DNA from: Candidatus Intestinimonas stercoravium
Lineage (GTDB): Bacteria; Bacillota; Clostridia; Oscillospirales; Oscillospiraceae
Length of the DNA stretch: 42,302 nucleotides
Direction: 5' to 3'
NCBI GenBank assembly: GCA_019117605.1
Contig: DWZK01000021.1
Span: 1 to 42,302, forward strand
Each line of letters begins with the position of its first letter. Positions within the stretch are counted from its first letter, which is position 1. The notes under the pieces are model-generated. The model saw only the letters and a list, made by a program, of their open reading frames with translations, ran no database searches and had not been told where the DNA came from. Both the position numbers and the translations under genes were made by a program. This document shows, piece by piece, positions 1 through 7,717 of this stretch.

Positions 1-14
1 AAACTCTCAATAAA
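1..14 (-). rRNA. rrs: 16S ribosomal RNA, extreme 5' end only
   Basis: Read on the minus strand, the first bases of the window end in TTTATTGAGAGTTT. This is the conserved start of bacterial 16S rRNA, which would continue GATCCTGGCTCAG outside the window. Only the 5' terminus is present and the gene runs off the left edge. The four strong minus-strand promoters behind it and a structured leader support the call. The exact mature 5' end could differ by a few bases. Confidence 0.85.
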
Positions 15-193
15 ATGGTATCTGAAGAGCTTTCGCTCCTTAGATCATCTTATCGAAGCTATCCTTCAGCTTCAAAGAAATCTTTAAGAGCCTTTCAAGT
101 CACTCGACTAGAAAGGACTTCTGTCCTCTTCTGGTGCTTCGTGTTCTTCATCACGTTGTTTAATTTACAAGGTGCACACCGCTTCAGCAGCGG
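15..193 (-). ncRNA. 16S rRNA transcript leader
   Basis: This is the minus-strand stretch between the last rRNA promoter and 16S. It can fold into small hairpins, including GAGC-GAAA-GCTC (a GNRA-type tetraloop) close to 16S and GGAC-AGAA-GTCC further upstream. Its upstream part contains a CACCTTGTAAATTAAACAACG-like segment, which resembles rRNA spacer and leader sequence of clostridia. Short open frames here are not credible genes. Leader function is inferred from position between promoters and 16S. Confidence 0.65.
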
Positions 194-200
194 TTCTTCG

Positions 201-229
201 ATTATACCATTCGGTAAATCGTTTGTCAA
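201..229 (-). promoter_or_regulatory. rRNA promoter P4 (closest to 16S)
   Basis: Minus-strand TTGACA (224-229) and TATAAT (201-206) are separated by 17 bases, a perfect sigma-A consensus. A GAAAAAAGTA tract lies directly upstream of the -35 box, as in UP elements. Confidence 0.9.
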
Positions 230-298
230 GTACTTTTTTCAGAACTTTTTCGGTCCTTACTCATTTTCTTGACTTTCGCATCTCACGCGAACTCTTGT

Positions 299-327
299 AT
301 TCTATCAGAACTCAGAGCCTTTGTCAA
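299..327 (-). promoter_or_regulatory. rRNA promoter P3
   Basis: Minus-strand TTGACA (322-327), 17-base spacer, TAGAAT (299-304). An AGAAAAAAGTC tract precedes the -35 box. The unit lies 98 bases upstream of P4, and its surroundings resemble those of P2. Confidence 0.88.
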
Positions 328-397
328 GGACTTTTTTCTGAGGCCTTACGGGCTCACCGTGGCGCTCAGAGCTCGTCCTCTCGACGCGAACTCGTTT

Positions 398-426
398 ATT
401 CTAACAGACTCTTTCGAGTTTGTCAA
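398..426 (-). promoter_or_regulatory. rRNA promoter P2
   Basis: Minus-strand TTGACA (421-426), 17-base spacer, TAGAAT (398-403), with an A-tract (GAAAAAAGTG) upstream of -35. It lies 99 bases upstream of P3 and shares with it the downstream GAGTTCGCGT segment. Confidence 0.88.
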
Positions 427-512
427 GCACTTTTTTCGAGATATCTCTCGGAGCTCCCGGACTTTCGTCCGCTCATCGCTCTCGCGCTCGCCCTCTCGCT
501 GAGTGCTCAGAT

Positions 513-541
513 AATATACCAAACTCTTCCGCTCTTGTCAA
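513..541 (-). promoter_or_regulatory. rRNA promoter P1 (most upstream)
   Basis: Minus-strand TTGACA (536-541), 17-base spacer, TATATT (513-518), with GGAAAAAAGTG upstream of -35. It lies 115 bases upstream of P2 and only about 100 bases beyond the stop codon of gerAB. Confidence 0.87.
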
Positions 542-642
542 CACTTTTTTCCGTTTTTCTCTCTACTTTTTTTCATCTCCTCTCCGCAACTAGATATTCC
601 CCTTTTTTACCTCTTCTATACACAAGATATAGACGCGCTCGT

Positions 643-1728
643 TCACCCTCTCCTCTTCCTTTTGACGTTCTTGCATAAAAGGGCCAGGCCCGGGACCAGG
701 AAGCCCAGGGCGGCGTTGCCCCAGAGGAGGATCCCGGCGGCCGCGTCTTTGGCGGAGAGATCGTCGGGGAAGAGGAGCAGCGCCCCCAGGAAAGCCAGGA
801 CCACCGCCCAGGGCACGGCCCTCCGCTCCCATTTGGGGCCGAACGCCTCCCCCGCCATCTCCCGCACGGCGAAGAGGAGGAGCCCCAGCAGGGCGAAGTC
901 GCTGAAGATCCATGCCGCCATGACTACCGCCTCCACCCGCTGGAAGGCCCCCTGGACGCCCACGCCCCGGGCCACTTCGAAGAAGGGCACGTCCATCCGG
1001 CTGCTGAGGCCGGGGCCCAGCTGGCCCAGGATGCCGAACTGGAGGAGGCCCAGGACGGCGCAGCCGGCCAGGAGCCAGGCCGCTCCACGGCGGCGGTCCC
1101 CCTCCCGGCGCTCCACCCGGCCGGCCAGGGCGGCGGCGTAGGCCCCGCAGCTCAGGGCGGCGGCGGGGCGCAGGGTGGCCAGGGCCGCCGCGGGCAGGTC
1201 GGAGAGCCACACGGGCAGCACATAGCTGGGGGACACGTCCAGGATGGAGAAGAGGAGCACCAGGGCCAGGACCAGCCCCAGGGCCAGGCAGCAGATCTCC
1301 GCGGCCCGGGCGAAGGCGCCCAGCTTCTTCCGCCCCACCCACAGCAGGATGCCCAGGAGGATGGCGGTGAACACCACCGGCGGGGCGCTGCGGTAGCCCG
1401 CCTCCAGCAGCCGCTCGGCGTAGAGCCGCCCCTCCACCGTGATGAGGAACACCGCCCATATCATATATAGGAGGGAGACGGCCCTGCCCAGTCCCCTCCC
1501 GAAGGCGGTCTGGAGGGCGGCGGAGAGCCCCCCCTGTTCCCCCCGCACCAGAGCGGCGCAGAGCCAGGCCAGGGCCGCCATGGGCAGGAAGAGCAGGGGC
1601 CCGGTGAGCCAGGCGGCCTCTCCGGCCACGGCGGCGGTGGCGCCGGGGAGCACCTGGATGGCGGGGGTGAGCAGCCCGGCGAAGAGGATGGCCCTGAGCT
1701 GCCGGGCAGAGATCTGGTCGCGCTTCAG
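643..1728 (-). CDS. gerAB: Spore germination permease, GerAB type
   Basis: Integral-membrane B subunit of a GerA-type nutrient germinant receptor in the spore inner membrane (APC superfamily, about ten helices). The protein is almost entirely hydrophobic and ends in a basic KRKRRG tail. I place the start at an uncommon CTG codon: AGGAGG lies seven bases upstream, and the resulting N-terminus (KRDQISARQLRAILFAGLLT) matches how family members begin, with a short polar stretch and ISxRQL before helix 1. Starting at the in-frame GTG at 1653 would remove helix 1. The 361-residue length is normal for GerAB. It is the last gene of gerAA-gerAC-gerAB, 28 bases after gerAC. No clear intrinsic terminator follows before the rRNA promoters. 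Confidence 0.85.
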   Translation of the reverse strand: MKRDQISARQLRAILFAGLLTPAIQVLPGATAAVAGEAAWLTGPLLFLPMAALAWLCAALVRGEQGGLSAALQTAFGRGLGRAVSLLYMIWAVFLITVEGRLYAERLLEAGYRSAPPVVFTAILLGILLWVGRKKLGAFARAAEICCLALGLVLALVLLFSILDVSPSYVLPVWLSDLPAAALATLRPAAALSCGAYAAALAGRVERREGDRRRGAAWLLAGCAVLGLLQFGILGQLGPGLSSRMDVPFFEVARGVGVQGAFQRVEAVVMAAWIFSDFALLGLLLFAVREMAGEAFGPKWERRAVPWAVVLAFLGALLLFPDDLSAKDAAAGILLWGNAALGFLVPGLALLCKNVKRKRRG

Positions 1729-1756
1729 AAGATCGCCTCCTATGATACGTCCTTCC

Positions 1757-2884
1757 CTACATCCTGGCCACGGCGGCCTGGACGTCCAGCTGGAGCTCCA
1801 GACCGGCGAAGGCCGCCGGCCACTGCTCCTTCAGGGCCTCTTTTTCCCAGGGGACGGCCAAGGCGGCCCTGGGCCCCAGGTGGAGGCAGTCGCACTCCAG
1901 CCTCTGACACAGCGCCAGGGCGGCGGCGATGCTCTCCCCCGCCTCCCGGGCGGCCTGGGCCTCCAGCCAGGACCGGAGGGCCTCGTCCATGCCGCCGCCC
2001 CGGAGCTCCGCCACCTCCGCCTGGATGCGGCAGGTCACCGAGAGGCCCGTGAGGGCCCCCTCCTGGAACACGGGCCGGACGGCGGTGCGCACCTGGGCGA
2101 GCCGGAGGGAGGTCTCCCTGCCGTCAGGGGCGGACAGGGCCAGGAGGCGGCCCTCCCCCCTGTCCAGGAGCAGGTCCATGCCGTGGGCCTCCTTTTCGCG
2201 GGCCATGCCCGCCAGGCGGCCGCCCCGGAACAGGGCGTAGCCCGACTGGGCCGCAGTGCCCTCTCCCTGGAGGCCCTGGCCCTCCCGGACCTCCTCCCGG
2301 GCCAGGAGGGGCAGCAGGGTGCAGCCGTCCTGCAGGAGCTCGGCCAGGGCCTCCCGGGCGGTCTTGGGGGCGGGGGCCCCCAGGAGCCGGGCGTCATCCT
2401 CCAGGGCGGAGAGCCGGGCGGGGGCGCCCCCGTCTCCGGCGGCGTCGAAGAGGGCCCCGGCGGCCTCTCCCTCCACCACCCAGAGCTCCGCCTCCAGCCG
2501 GAGCTCCGGGTCCCGGGCCATGTGGCCCAGCAGGTCCCACAGGCCCTCTTCCGCCAGCTCCTCCCCCAGCAGCACATGCTCCACGTCGCCGAAGAACACG
2601 TTGTCCGCCCCATAGGTCTGCATCCGCCCGCAGGCGGCGGCCACCGTCTCCGCCGCGCTCTGGAGCACCAGGGGCTCCCCGCCGGGGGCGCCCTCCGTCC
2701 CGGCCCGGGCGCTGCTGGAGGCGGTCGCTCTCACCCCCTCCGGGGCCAGGTCCACCGCCAGGGCCTCCATGAGGGCGGTCTGCTCGATCTCCCTGGCGTA
2801 GGGGAGCAGCGCCGTGGCGGGGCCGGCGCAGCCGGAGAGGAGCACCACCGGGGCCAGGGCCGCCCACAGCCGCCCCGCCCTCAC
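1757..2884 (-). CDS. gerAC: Germination receptor lipoprotein, GerAC type
   Basis: C subunit of the GerA germinant receptor, a lipoprotein anchored to the outer face of the spore inner membrane. The GTG start overlaps the gerAA stop (GTGA) and has AGGAGG eight bases upstream. The N-terminus is basic, then hydrophobic, and ends in a lipobox LLSGC, so the cysteine at about residue 18 should be lipidated after signal peptidase II cleavage. The mature part is mixed alpha/beta, as in the family, with a conserved-looking FFGDVEHVLLGEELA segment and an EIEQTALMEALAVD segment near the N-terminus. The 375 residues match the family length. The frame stays open upstream into gerAA, but that part is shadow sequence. 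Confidence 0.85.
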   Translation of the reverse strand: MRAGRLWAALAPVVLLSGCAGPATALLPYAREIEQTALMEALAVDLAPEGVRATASSSARAGTEGAPGGEPLVLQSAAETVAAACGRMQTYGADNVFFGDVEHVLLGEELAEEGLWDLLGHMARDPELRLEAELWVVEGEAAGALFDAAGDGGAPARLSALEDDARLLGAPAPKTAREALAELLQDGCTLLPLLAREEVREGQGLQGEGTAAQSGYALFRGGRLAGMAREKEAHGMDLLLDRGEGRLLALSAPDGRETSLRLAQVRTAVRPVFQEGALTGLSVTCRIQAEVAELRGGGMDEALRSWLEAQAAREAGESIAAALALCQRLECDCLHLGPRAALAVPWEKEALKEQWPAAFAGLELQLDVQAAVARM

Positions 2885-4404
2885 CGCTGCTTCCTCCTGT
2901 TGCGGGTCTTGAGCACCGCTTCCCGCAGCTTCACCTCGGGCAGGGGCTGCCGGAGGACGGCCCGGTCCCCTCCGTCCACCCCGGGGCTGGAGGCGAAGGG
3001 GGCCAGATAGGCCGCGCCGAAGCTCTCCAGGGAGGCCAGGTGGCAGATGAGGACCAGGGCCCCCACAGCCACCCCGAACATGCCCCCCAGGGAGGCCAGC
3101 ACCGCCAGCACGAAGCGCCAGATCCGCAGGGCCCCCGCCAGCTCCTGGGAGGGCATGGTGTACCCGGCGATGCCGGCGGCGGCCACCGCGATGAGCACCG
3201 CCGGGGAGACGATCCGGGCCTCCACCGCCGCCGAGCCCACCACCAGCCCCCCCAGGATGGACACGGTCTGCCCGATGGCCCCGGGGAGGCGGAGCCCCGC
3301 CTCCTGGATGATCTCGAAGGCGACGAGCATCAGCAGCACCTCGAAGATGGTGGTGAAGGGCACGTCCTGCTTGGCGGCGATGATGGACTGGGCCAGGCGG
3401 GTGGGGATCATCTCCAGGTGGAAGGTGACCGCGGCGATATAGAGGGCGGGCAGGAACAGGGTGGTGAGCATGCAGAGATAGCGGAGCAGGATGAGGGCGG
3501 AGGCCATCACCCAGCTCTGGGACTTGTCCTGGGGGGTGTGGAAGAACTGGCCGAAGGTGCCGGGGATGAGCCAGCCCAGGGGGAGCCCGTCCACCAGCAC
3601 CCCCACCCGCCCTCCGATCACTCCGGCGGAGAACCGGTCCGGCCGCTCGGTGCAGAGCATGGTGGGGAAGGCGGTGTGGATGTCGTCGGCGATATACTCC
3701 TCCAGGCTGCCGGTGGCGATCATGGCGTCGATGTCGATGTCCGCCACCCGGCGCTCCACCTCGGCCACCGTCTCCGGGTCGGTGAGGCCGTCGATCCACA
3801 CGATGTCCACCGGGGTGACGGTCTGCCGCCCCGCCAGCTGCTCTCTGATCCGCAGGCTGGGGGTGCGCACCCGCCGCCGGAGGATGGAGGTGTTGGTGCG
3901 GATGGACTCCACGAAGGAATCCCGGGGCCCCTTGAGGGGCGGCTCGTTCTCCGGGCTGGAGATGGAGCGCTTCTCCTCGGTCTGCACCAGGAAGGAGAAG
4001 GTGGTCCCCGCCTCGGGGAGGAAGAGGAGGCACCAGCCGTTGACCAGGTCGAAGGCCCCCTGGTCGGCGGTGGTCCGCTCCTCCACCAGCAGGTTATAGA
4101 GGGCCCCCTTGCGGATGCGGTCCGCCGCCTCCGCCCAGGAGCAGCGGGCGAGGGCCTCGTCCTGGGCCAGGGGGCGGAGGATATAGTCGCTCACCCGCTC
4201 CATCTTCACCATGCCGGAGAGATAGCAGAGGGTGGCGGTCCGCGCCAGGCCGCCCCCCAGGGCCACGGGCCGCTTGGCGAAGTCCACGCACCCGCCGAAG
4301 GTCCGCTCCATGTTCTCCACGGTCAGGGGCCCCTGGATCCGGGGCTCCTGCCTGGGGTGGGGCGGGTCCTCCGGCAGCCGGCGTGTAAAAGATCCCACGG
4401 TCAT
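2881..4404 (-). CDS. gerAA: Spore germination receptor subunit GerAA
   Basis: A subunit of the GerA-type germinant receptor. It has a soluble N-terminal region (to about residue 270) and a C-terminal membrane region. Diagnostic segments are PLKGPRDSFVESIRTNTSIL (about residues 155-174, the GPR.xFxE signature) and FTTIFEVLLMLVAFEIIQEA followed by GLRLPGAIGQTVSILGGLVV. At 507 residues it has normal length. The start is the ATG of a GTG-ATG pair, because AAGG is five bases before it; the GTG overlaps the Shine-Dalgarno. It is the first gene of the operon, which has the order A-C-B. A forespore-type promoter candidate lies just upstream. Function follows from family knowledge; which germinant is sensed cannot be read from sequence. 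Confidence 0.93.
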   Translation of the reverse strand: MTVGSFTRRLPEDPPHPRQEPRIQGPLTVENMERTFGGCVDFAKRPVALGGGLARTATLCYLSGMVKMERVSDYILRPLAQDEALARCSWAEAADRIRKGALYNLLVEERTTADQGAFDLVNGWCLLFLPEAGTTFSFLVQTEEKRSISSPENEPPLKGPRDSFVESIRTNTSILRRRVRTPSLRIREQLAGRQTVTPVDIVWIDGLTDPETVAEVERRVADIDIDAMIATGSLEEYIADDIHTAFPTMLCTERPDRFSAGVIGGRVGVLVDGLPLGWLIPGTFGQFFHTPQDKSQSWVMASALILLRYLCMLTTLFLPALYIAAVTFHLEMIPTRLAQSIIAAKQDVPFTTIFEVLLMLVAFEIIQEAGLRLPGAIGQTVSILGGLVVGSAAVEARIVSPAVLIAVAAAGIAGYTMPSQELAGALRIWRFVLAVLASLGGMFGVAVGALVLICHLASLESFGAAYLAPFASSPGVDGGDRAVLRQPLPEVKLREAVLKTRNRRKQR

Positions 4405-4439
4405 CACTTCCTTGCCTCTATTATCTGCCCGAATGTGGT

Positions 4440-4468
4440 TAATATGCCCAGTTTTATAAGATGTAAAC
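4440..4468 (-). promoter_or_regulatory. Candidate sigma-G promoter of the gerA operon
   Basis: On the minus strand CATATTA (4440-4446) fits the sigma-G -10 consensus CATNHTA. GTTTA, 17 bases upstream (4464-4468), matches four of five positions of GHATR. germinant-receptor operons are forespore sigma-G genes in Bacillus, so position and motif agree. Assigned by eye only. Confidence 0.5.
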
Positions 4469-4480
4469 GTAGGTTTTTTA

Positions 4481-4509
4481 TTGACTTTTTTTGATTTTTG
4501 TTGTACAAT
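4481..4509 (+). promoter_or_regulatory. Sigma-A promoter for the 4581 gene
   Basis: TTGACT, 17 bases, TACAAT on the plus strand, in a short AT-rich island divergent from the gerA promoter. It reads toward the small membrane protein 70 bases downstream. Confidence 0.65.
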
Positions 4510-4580
4510 TTATACAATCAAATTTGAAGTCATGAACATCAGCATTCGATCGTAGACCATCTCTGTTCAGGTGATGCGCG

Positions 4581-5033
4581 GTGGAACAAAAGCGATCTAC
4601 AAAGCTCCCCCGGTGGATATACCTGTGTATTTTGCCTGCACTTCTGCTGGTGCTGTGGAAAATGCCGCTCCAGTATATCCCCCCCACAAACCTGGAAGAG
4701 CTGGAGGTACACATCATCAGCGGCACCGATCCACGCTATATCACCAACGACACTGCATGGAAGCGCTCTTTTCTCTCCCTCCTCTCGCGCCTCTCCTTCC
4801 GGCGCTCCCTGGGCTCCCCCTTTCCCCCGTCCTACGACCCCCAGGTGGAGGAGGTCGTCGTGGTCATGATCATAGATCCCGGCGAAGGCGCCGATTCATT
4901 TCGCGTGGGGGCCTACAGGGGTGAGATCTACGCCATTGTGTGGGAAGAGGGCACCGGCCGCAGGGCGGGCCATTCAGACGAGCTCTTTTCCCAGCTTTAC
5001 CAGATGCTGTGGGGGCAGACGCCCAGCATGTGA
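4581..5033 (+). CDS. Small membrane-anchored protein of unknown function
   Basis: I do not recognise this 150-residue protein. It starts at GTG with AGGTGAT eight bases upstream. A basic N-terminus (EQKRSTKLPR) is followed by one hydrophobic segment (about residues 12-28), suggesting a signal anchor with the rest outside the membrane. The remainder is soluble, with a beta-rich stretch VEEVVVVMIIDPGEG near residues 90-104. It has its own sigma-A promoter and is followed by a strong hairpin, so it looks like a single-gene unit divergent from gerA. Codon third positions are GC-rich like neighbouring genes, except in the first 60 bases, where usage is mixed. Real gene likely; function unknown. 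Confidence 0.7.
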   Translation: MEQKRSTKLPRWIYLCILPALLLVLWKMPLQYIPPTNLEELEVHIISGTDPRYITNDTAWKRSFLSLLSRLSFRRSLGSPFPPSYDPQVEEVVVVMIIDPGEGADSFRVGAYRGEIYAIVWEEGTGRRAGHSDELFSQLYQMLWGQTPSM

Positions 5034-5064
5034 AAAGTCCCAGAGACAGCTGCTCTTTTCGATG

Positions 5065-5105
5065 CCCGGCGGGGCGCTCCGGCACAGCCGGGGCGCCCCG
5101 CCGGG
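5065..5105. terminator. Long GC hairpin after the 4581 gene
   Basis: A 19-base arm starting CCCGGCGGGGCGC pairs with its complement ending GCGCCCCGCCGGG around a three-base ACA loop, with one G-T wobble. No T-run follows on either strand, so it is not a canonical intrinsic terminator. It may end or stabilise the upstream transcript. Confidence 0.6.
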
Positions 5106-5237
5106 TATATCCGGCCTGCCGCAGGGGGGACCCCATAAAGATCCCCATCCCGTCCGCCTCCTTTCACCCGCCTATCCTTCCCCAAAGTGCCCCGGGATAT
5201 GCCCGCGGCTTTCGTCAAAAACGTCCATCCGCCCCTG

Positions 5238-5266
5238 TAGACAACGGGGCCCCGCCGCTATATAAT
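5238..5266 (+). promoter_or_regulatory. Promoter of nfnAB
   Basis: TAGACA, 17-base spacer, TATAAT on the plus strand, about 47 bases before the nfnA start codon. Confidence 0.75.
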
Positions 5267-5312
5267 AAGAAAATACACGTTCAGACTCGACTCCAAAGGA
5301 GTGATAAAATTT

Positions 5313-6158
5313 ATGGCACACATCCTGCGCAAGCGGCGGCTGAACCCCACGGTGACCCTGATGGAGGTCTCGGCGCCCCTGATCGCCAAGAAGGCCCTGC
5401 CGGGCCAGTTCATCATCCTGCGGGTGGATGAGGACGGGGAGCGGATCCCCCTCACCATCGCGGACTTCGACCGGGCGGCGGGCTCGGTCACCATCATCTT
5501 CCAGAAGGTGGGCTTCACCACCGAGCTGCTGGACAGCCTGGAGGAGGGGGACGACATCCTGGACTTCGTGGGCCCCCTGGGCCGCCCCACCGAGGTGGGG
5601 GACGTCAGGAAGGTGGCCGTGATCGGCGGCGGCGTGGGCTGCGCCATCGCCTACCCCCAGGCCAAGTACCTCCACCAGCAGGGGGTGTCGGTGGACGTGA
5701 TCGCCGGCTTCCGGTCCAGGGACATCGTGATCCTGGAGGACGAGTTCCGGGCGGCCTGCGACCGGTTCTACCTCACCACCGACGACGGCTCCTACGGGGA
5801 GAAGGGCCTGGTCACCCAGAAGCTCCAGGCCCTCATCGACGAGGGGACCCGGTACGACCTGGTGATCGCCATCGGGCCCATCCCCATGATGAAGTTCGTG
5901 TGCAAGACCACCGAGCCCTACGGCATCAAGACCCTGGTGAGCCTGAACCCCATCATGATCGACGGCACCGGCATGTGCGGCGGCTGCCGGGTCACCGTGG
6001 GGGGCCAGGTGAAGTTCGCCTGTGTGGACGGCCCCGACTTCGACGGCCACCAGGTGGACTTTGACGAGCTTATGACCCGCAACCGGGCGTATCAGGAGCG
6101 GGAGGCCCAGGTCCGCCGGGACCACGCCTGCCGCCTGTTCCATCAGGAGGTGAAGTGA
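5313..6158 (+). CDS. nfnA: NADH-dependent ferredoxin:NADP+ oxidoreductase, small subunit NfnA
   Basis: FAD- and [2Fe-2S]-containing subunit of the electron-bifurcating transhydrogenase NfnAB, which couples NADH and reduced ferredoxin to NADP+ reduction in the cytoplasm. The 281-residue protein has a ferredoxin-reductase FAD domain (PGQFIILRVDEDGERIPLTI at about 30-50), then a nucleotide-binding domain (VAVIGGGVGCAIAYP), then a C-terminal cluster segment with Cys222, Cys225 and Cys237. I chose ATG at 5313 with AAAGGAG eleven bases upstream; the in-frame GTG at 5301 overlaps that Shine-Dalgarno. The next gene begins two bases after the stop. PyrK and sulfide dehydrogenase subunits are close relatives, but the GltA-like partner points to Nfn. 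Confidence 0.9.
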   Translation: MAHILRKRRLNPTVTLMEVSAPLIAKKALPGQFIILRVDEDGERIPLTIADFDRAAGSVTIIFQKVGFTTELLDSLEEGDDILDFVGPLGRPTEVGDVRKVAVIGGGVGCAIAYPQAKYLHQQGVSVDVIAGFRSRDIVILEDEFRAACDRFYLTTDDGSYGEKGLVTQKLQALIDEGTRYDLVIAIGPIPMMKFVCKTTEPYGIKTLVSLNPIMIDGTGMCGGCRVTVGGQVKFACVDGPDFDGHQVDFDELMTRNRAYQEREAQVRRDHACRLFHQEVK

Positions 6159-6160
6159 CC

Positions 6161-7552
6161 ATGCCGAACATGAGCCCCGTGAAGCATCCCATGCCCGAGC
6201 AGGACCCCCAGGTCCGCAGCGGGAACTTCCAGGAGGTGGCCCTGGGCTACACCGCGGAGATGGCGGTGGAGGAGGCCCAGCGCTGCCTCCAGTGCAAGAA
6301 GCCCCTGTGCGTCTCCGGCTGCCCGGTGAACATCCACATCCCCGAGTTCATCGCCCAGGTGGCCCGGGGGGACTTCAAGGCCGCCTATGAGATCATCCGC
6401 CAGACCAACGGCCTGCCCGCCGTCAGCGGCCGGGTCTGCCCCCAGGAGAGCCAGTGCGAGTCCCTGTGCGTCCGGGGCAAGAAGGGGGAGCCGGTGGCCA
6501 TCGGCCGTCTGGAGCGGTTCGTGGCCGACTGGTACCGGGAGAACGTGACCGAGGAGCCCCCGCGCCCCGCCTCCAACGGCGTCAAGGTGGCGGTGGTGGG
6601 CTCCGGCCCCGCCGGCCTCACCTGTGCCTCCGACCTGGCGGGGCTGGGCTATGAGGTCACCATCTTCGAGGCGTTCCACACCGCCGGGGGCGTGCTGGTG
6701 TACGGCATCCCCCAGTTCCGCCTGCCCAAGGAGATCGTCCGCCACGAGGTGGAGGGCATCCTGGACCTGGGCGCGGAGCTGAGCCTCAATACCGTGGTGG
6801 GCAAGACCATCACCGTGGACGAGCTCTTCGAGATGGGCTACCGGGCGGTGTTCATCGGCTCGGGCGCGGGCCTGCCCATGTTCATGCGCATCCCCGGCGA
6901 GGCCCTGTCCGGGGTCTACTCCGCCAACGAGTACCTGACCCGGGTGAACCTGATGAAGGCCTACCGGGAGGACCACGACACCCCCATCAAGCACAGCCGC
7001 GCCGTGGCGGTGGTGGGGGGCGGCAACGTGGCCATGGACGCCGCCCGCTGCGCCAAGCGGCTGGGGGCGGAGCACGTGTACATCGTCTACCGCCGGGGCG
7101 AGGCGGAGATGCCCGCCCGGGCGGAGGAGATCCACCACGCCAGGGAGGAGGGCATCGAGTTCCACCTCCTCAACAACCCCACCCGCATCCTCTCCGACGG
7201 CAAAGGGTCCGTGGCGGGGATGGAGTGCATCCGCATGGAGCTGGGGGAGCCCGACGAGTCGGGCCGCCGGCGGCCGGTGGAGGTGCCGGGCAGCGAGTTC
7301 GTCCTGGACGTGGACACGGTGATCATGGCCCTGGGCACCACCCCCAACCCCCTGATCCGCTCCACCACCCCGGGGCTGGAGACCGACCGGAAGGGCTGCC
7401 TGGTGGTCCACGAGGACACCATGGAGACCACCCGGGAGCATGTGTACGCCGGCGGCGACGCGGTCACCGGCGCGGCCACGGTGATCCTGGCCATGGGGGC
7501 GGGCAAGAAGGCCGCCGCCGCCATCCACGCCGCCCTGGGCGGCCGGGGCTGA
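6161..7552 (+). CDS. nfnB: NADH-dependent ferredoxin:NADP+ oxidoreductase, large subunit NfnB (GltA-like)
   Basis: Large subunit of NfnAB, homologous to the small subunit of glutamate synthase. The N-terminal ferredoxin-like domain carries cysteine sets CLQCKKPLCVSGCP (about 46-59) and CPQESQCESLC for two [4Fe-4S] clusters. Two Rossmann motifs follow, VVGSGPAGLTCASDLAGLGY (FAD) and AVVGGGNVAMDAAR (NADPH), and a C-terminal YAGGDAVTGAATVILAMGAG flavin motif. The 463-residue length is usual. ATG 6161 is chosen with AGGAGG ten bases upstream; GTG 6155, overlapping the nfnA stop, is an alternative. There is no glutamate synthase large subunit nearby, which favours Nfn over GltD. A strong terminator follows. 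Confidence 0.92.
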   Translation: MPNMSPVKHPMPEQDPQVRSGNFQEVALGYTAEMAVEEAQRCLQCKKPLCVSGCPVNIHIPEFIAQVARGDFKAAYEIIRQTNGLPAVSGRVCPQESQCESLCVRGKKGEPVAIGRLERFVADWYRENVTEEPPRPASNGVKVAVVGSGPAGLTCASDLAGLGYEVTIFEAFHTAGGVLVYGIPQFRLPKEIVRHEVEGILDLGAELSLNTVVGKTITVDELFEMGYRAVFIGSGAGLPMFMRIPGEALSGVYSANEYLTRVNLMKAYREDHDTPIKHSRAVAVVGGGNVAMDAARCAKRLGAEHVYIVYRRGEAEMPARAEEIHHAREEGIEFHLLNNPTRILSDGKGSVAGMECIRMELGEPDESGRRRPVEVPGSEFVLDVDTVIMALGTTPNPLIRSTTPGLETDRKGCLVVHEDTMETTREHVYAGGDAVTGAATVILAMGAGKKAAAAIHAALGGRG

Positions 7553-7577
7553 GCCCCTGTCCGCTCCCGTTCGGAGG

Positions 7578-7613
7578 GTCCGCCGCCCCTTTCCAGGGGC
7601 AGCGGACTTTTTT
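7578..7613 (+). terminator. Intrinsic terminator of nfnAB
   Basis: A GC-rich stem of about 13 bp (GTCCGC..GCCCCT / AGGGGC..GCGGAC) with loop TTCC is followed directly by TTTTTT. Confidence 0.9.
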
Positions 7614-7636
7614 CGCCCTTCTCCCTCTCCTGCCCC

Positions 7637-7665
7637 TTGCATCCCTTGGGGACGGGAGATATAAT
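7637..7665 (+). promoter_or_regulatory. Promoter of the permease gene
   Basis: TTGCAT, 17-base spacer, TATAAT, 52 bases before the ATG of the next gene. Confidence 0.7.
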
Positions 7666-7717
7666 AGGGGACGTTTGCGCCGGGAGGCGGATATCTCAGA
7701 GAGCGAGGCGGAAGGAT

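Noticed and set aside
201-545. The four spaced repeats at the left end looked CRISPR-like or like a transposon end
   Set aside because: Each repeat resolves into a minus-strand -35/-10 pair with 17-base spacing leading to 16S; intervals of about 100 bases are too long for CRISPR.
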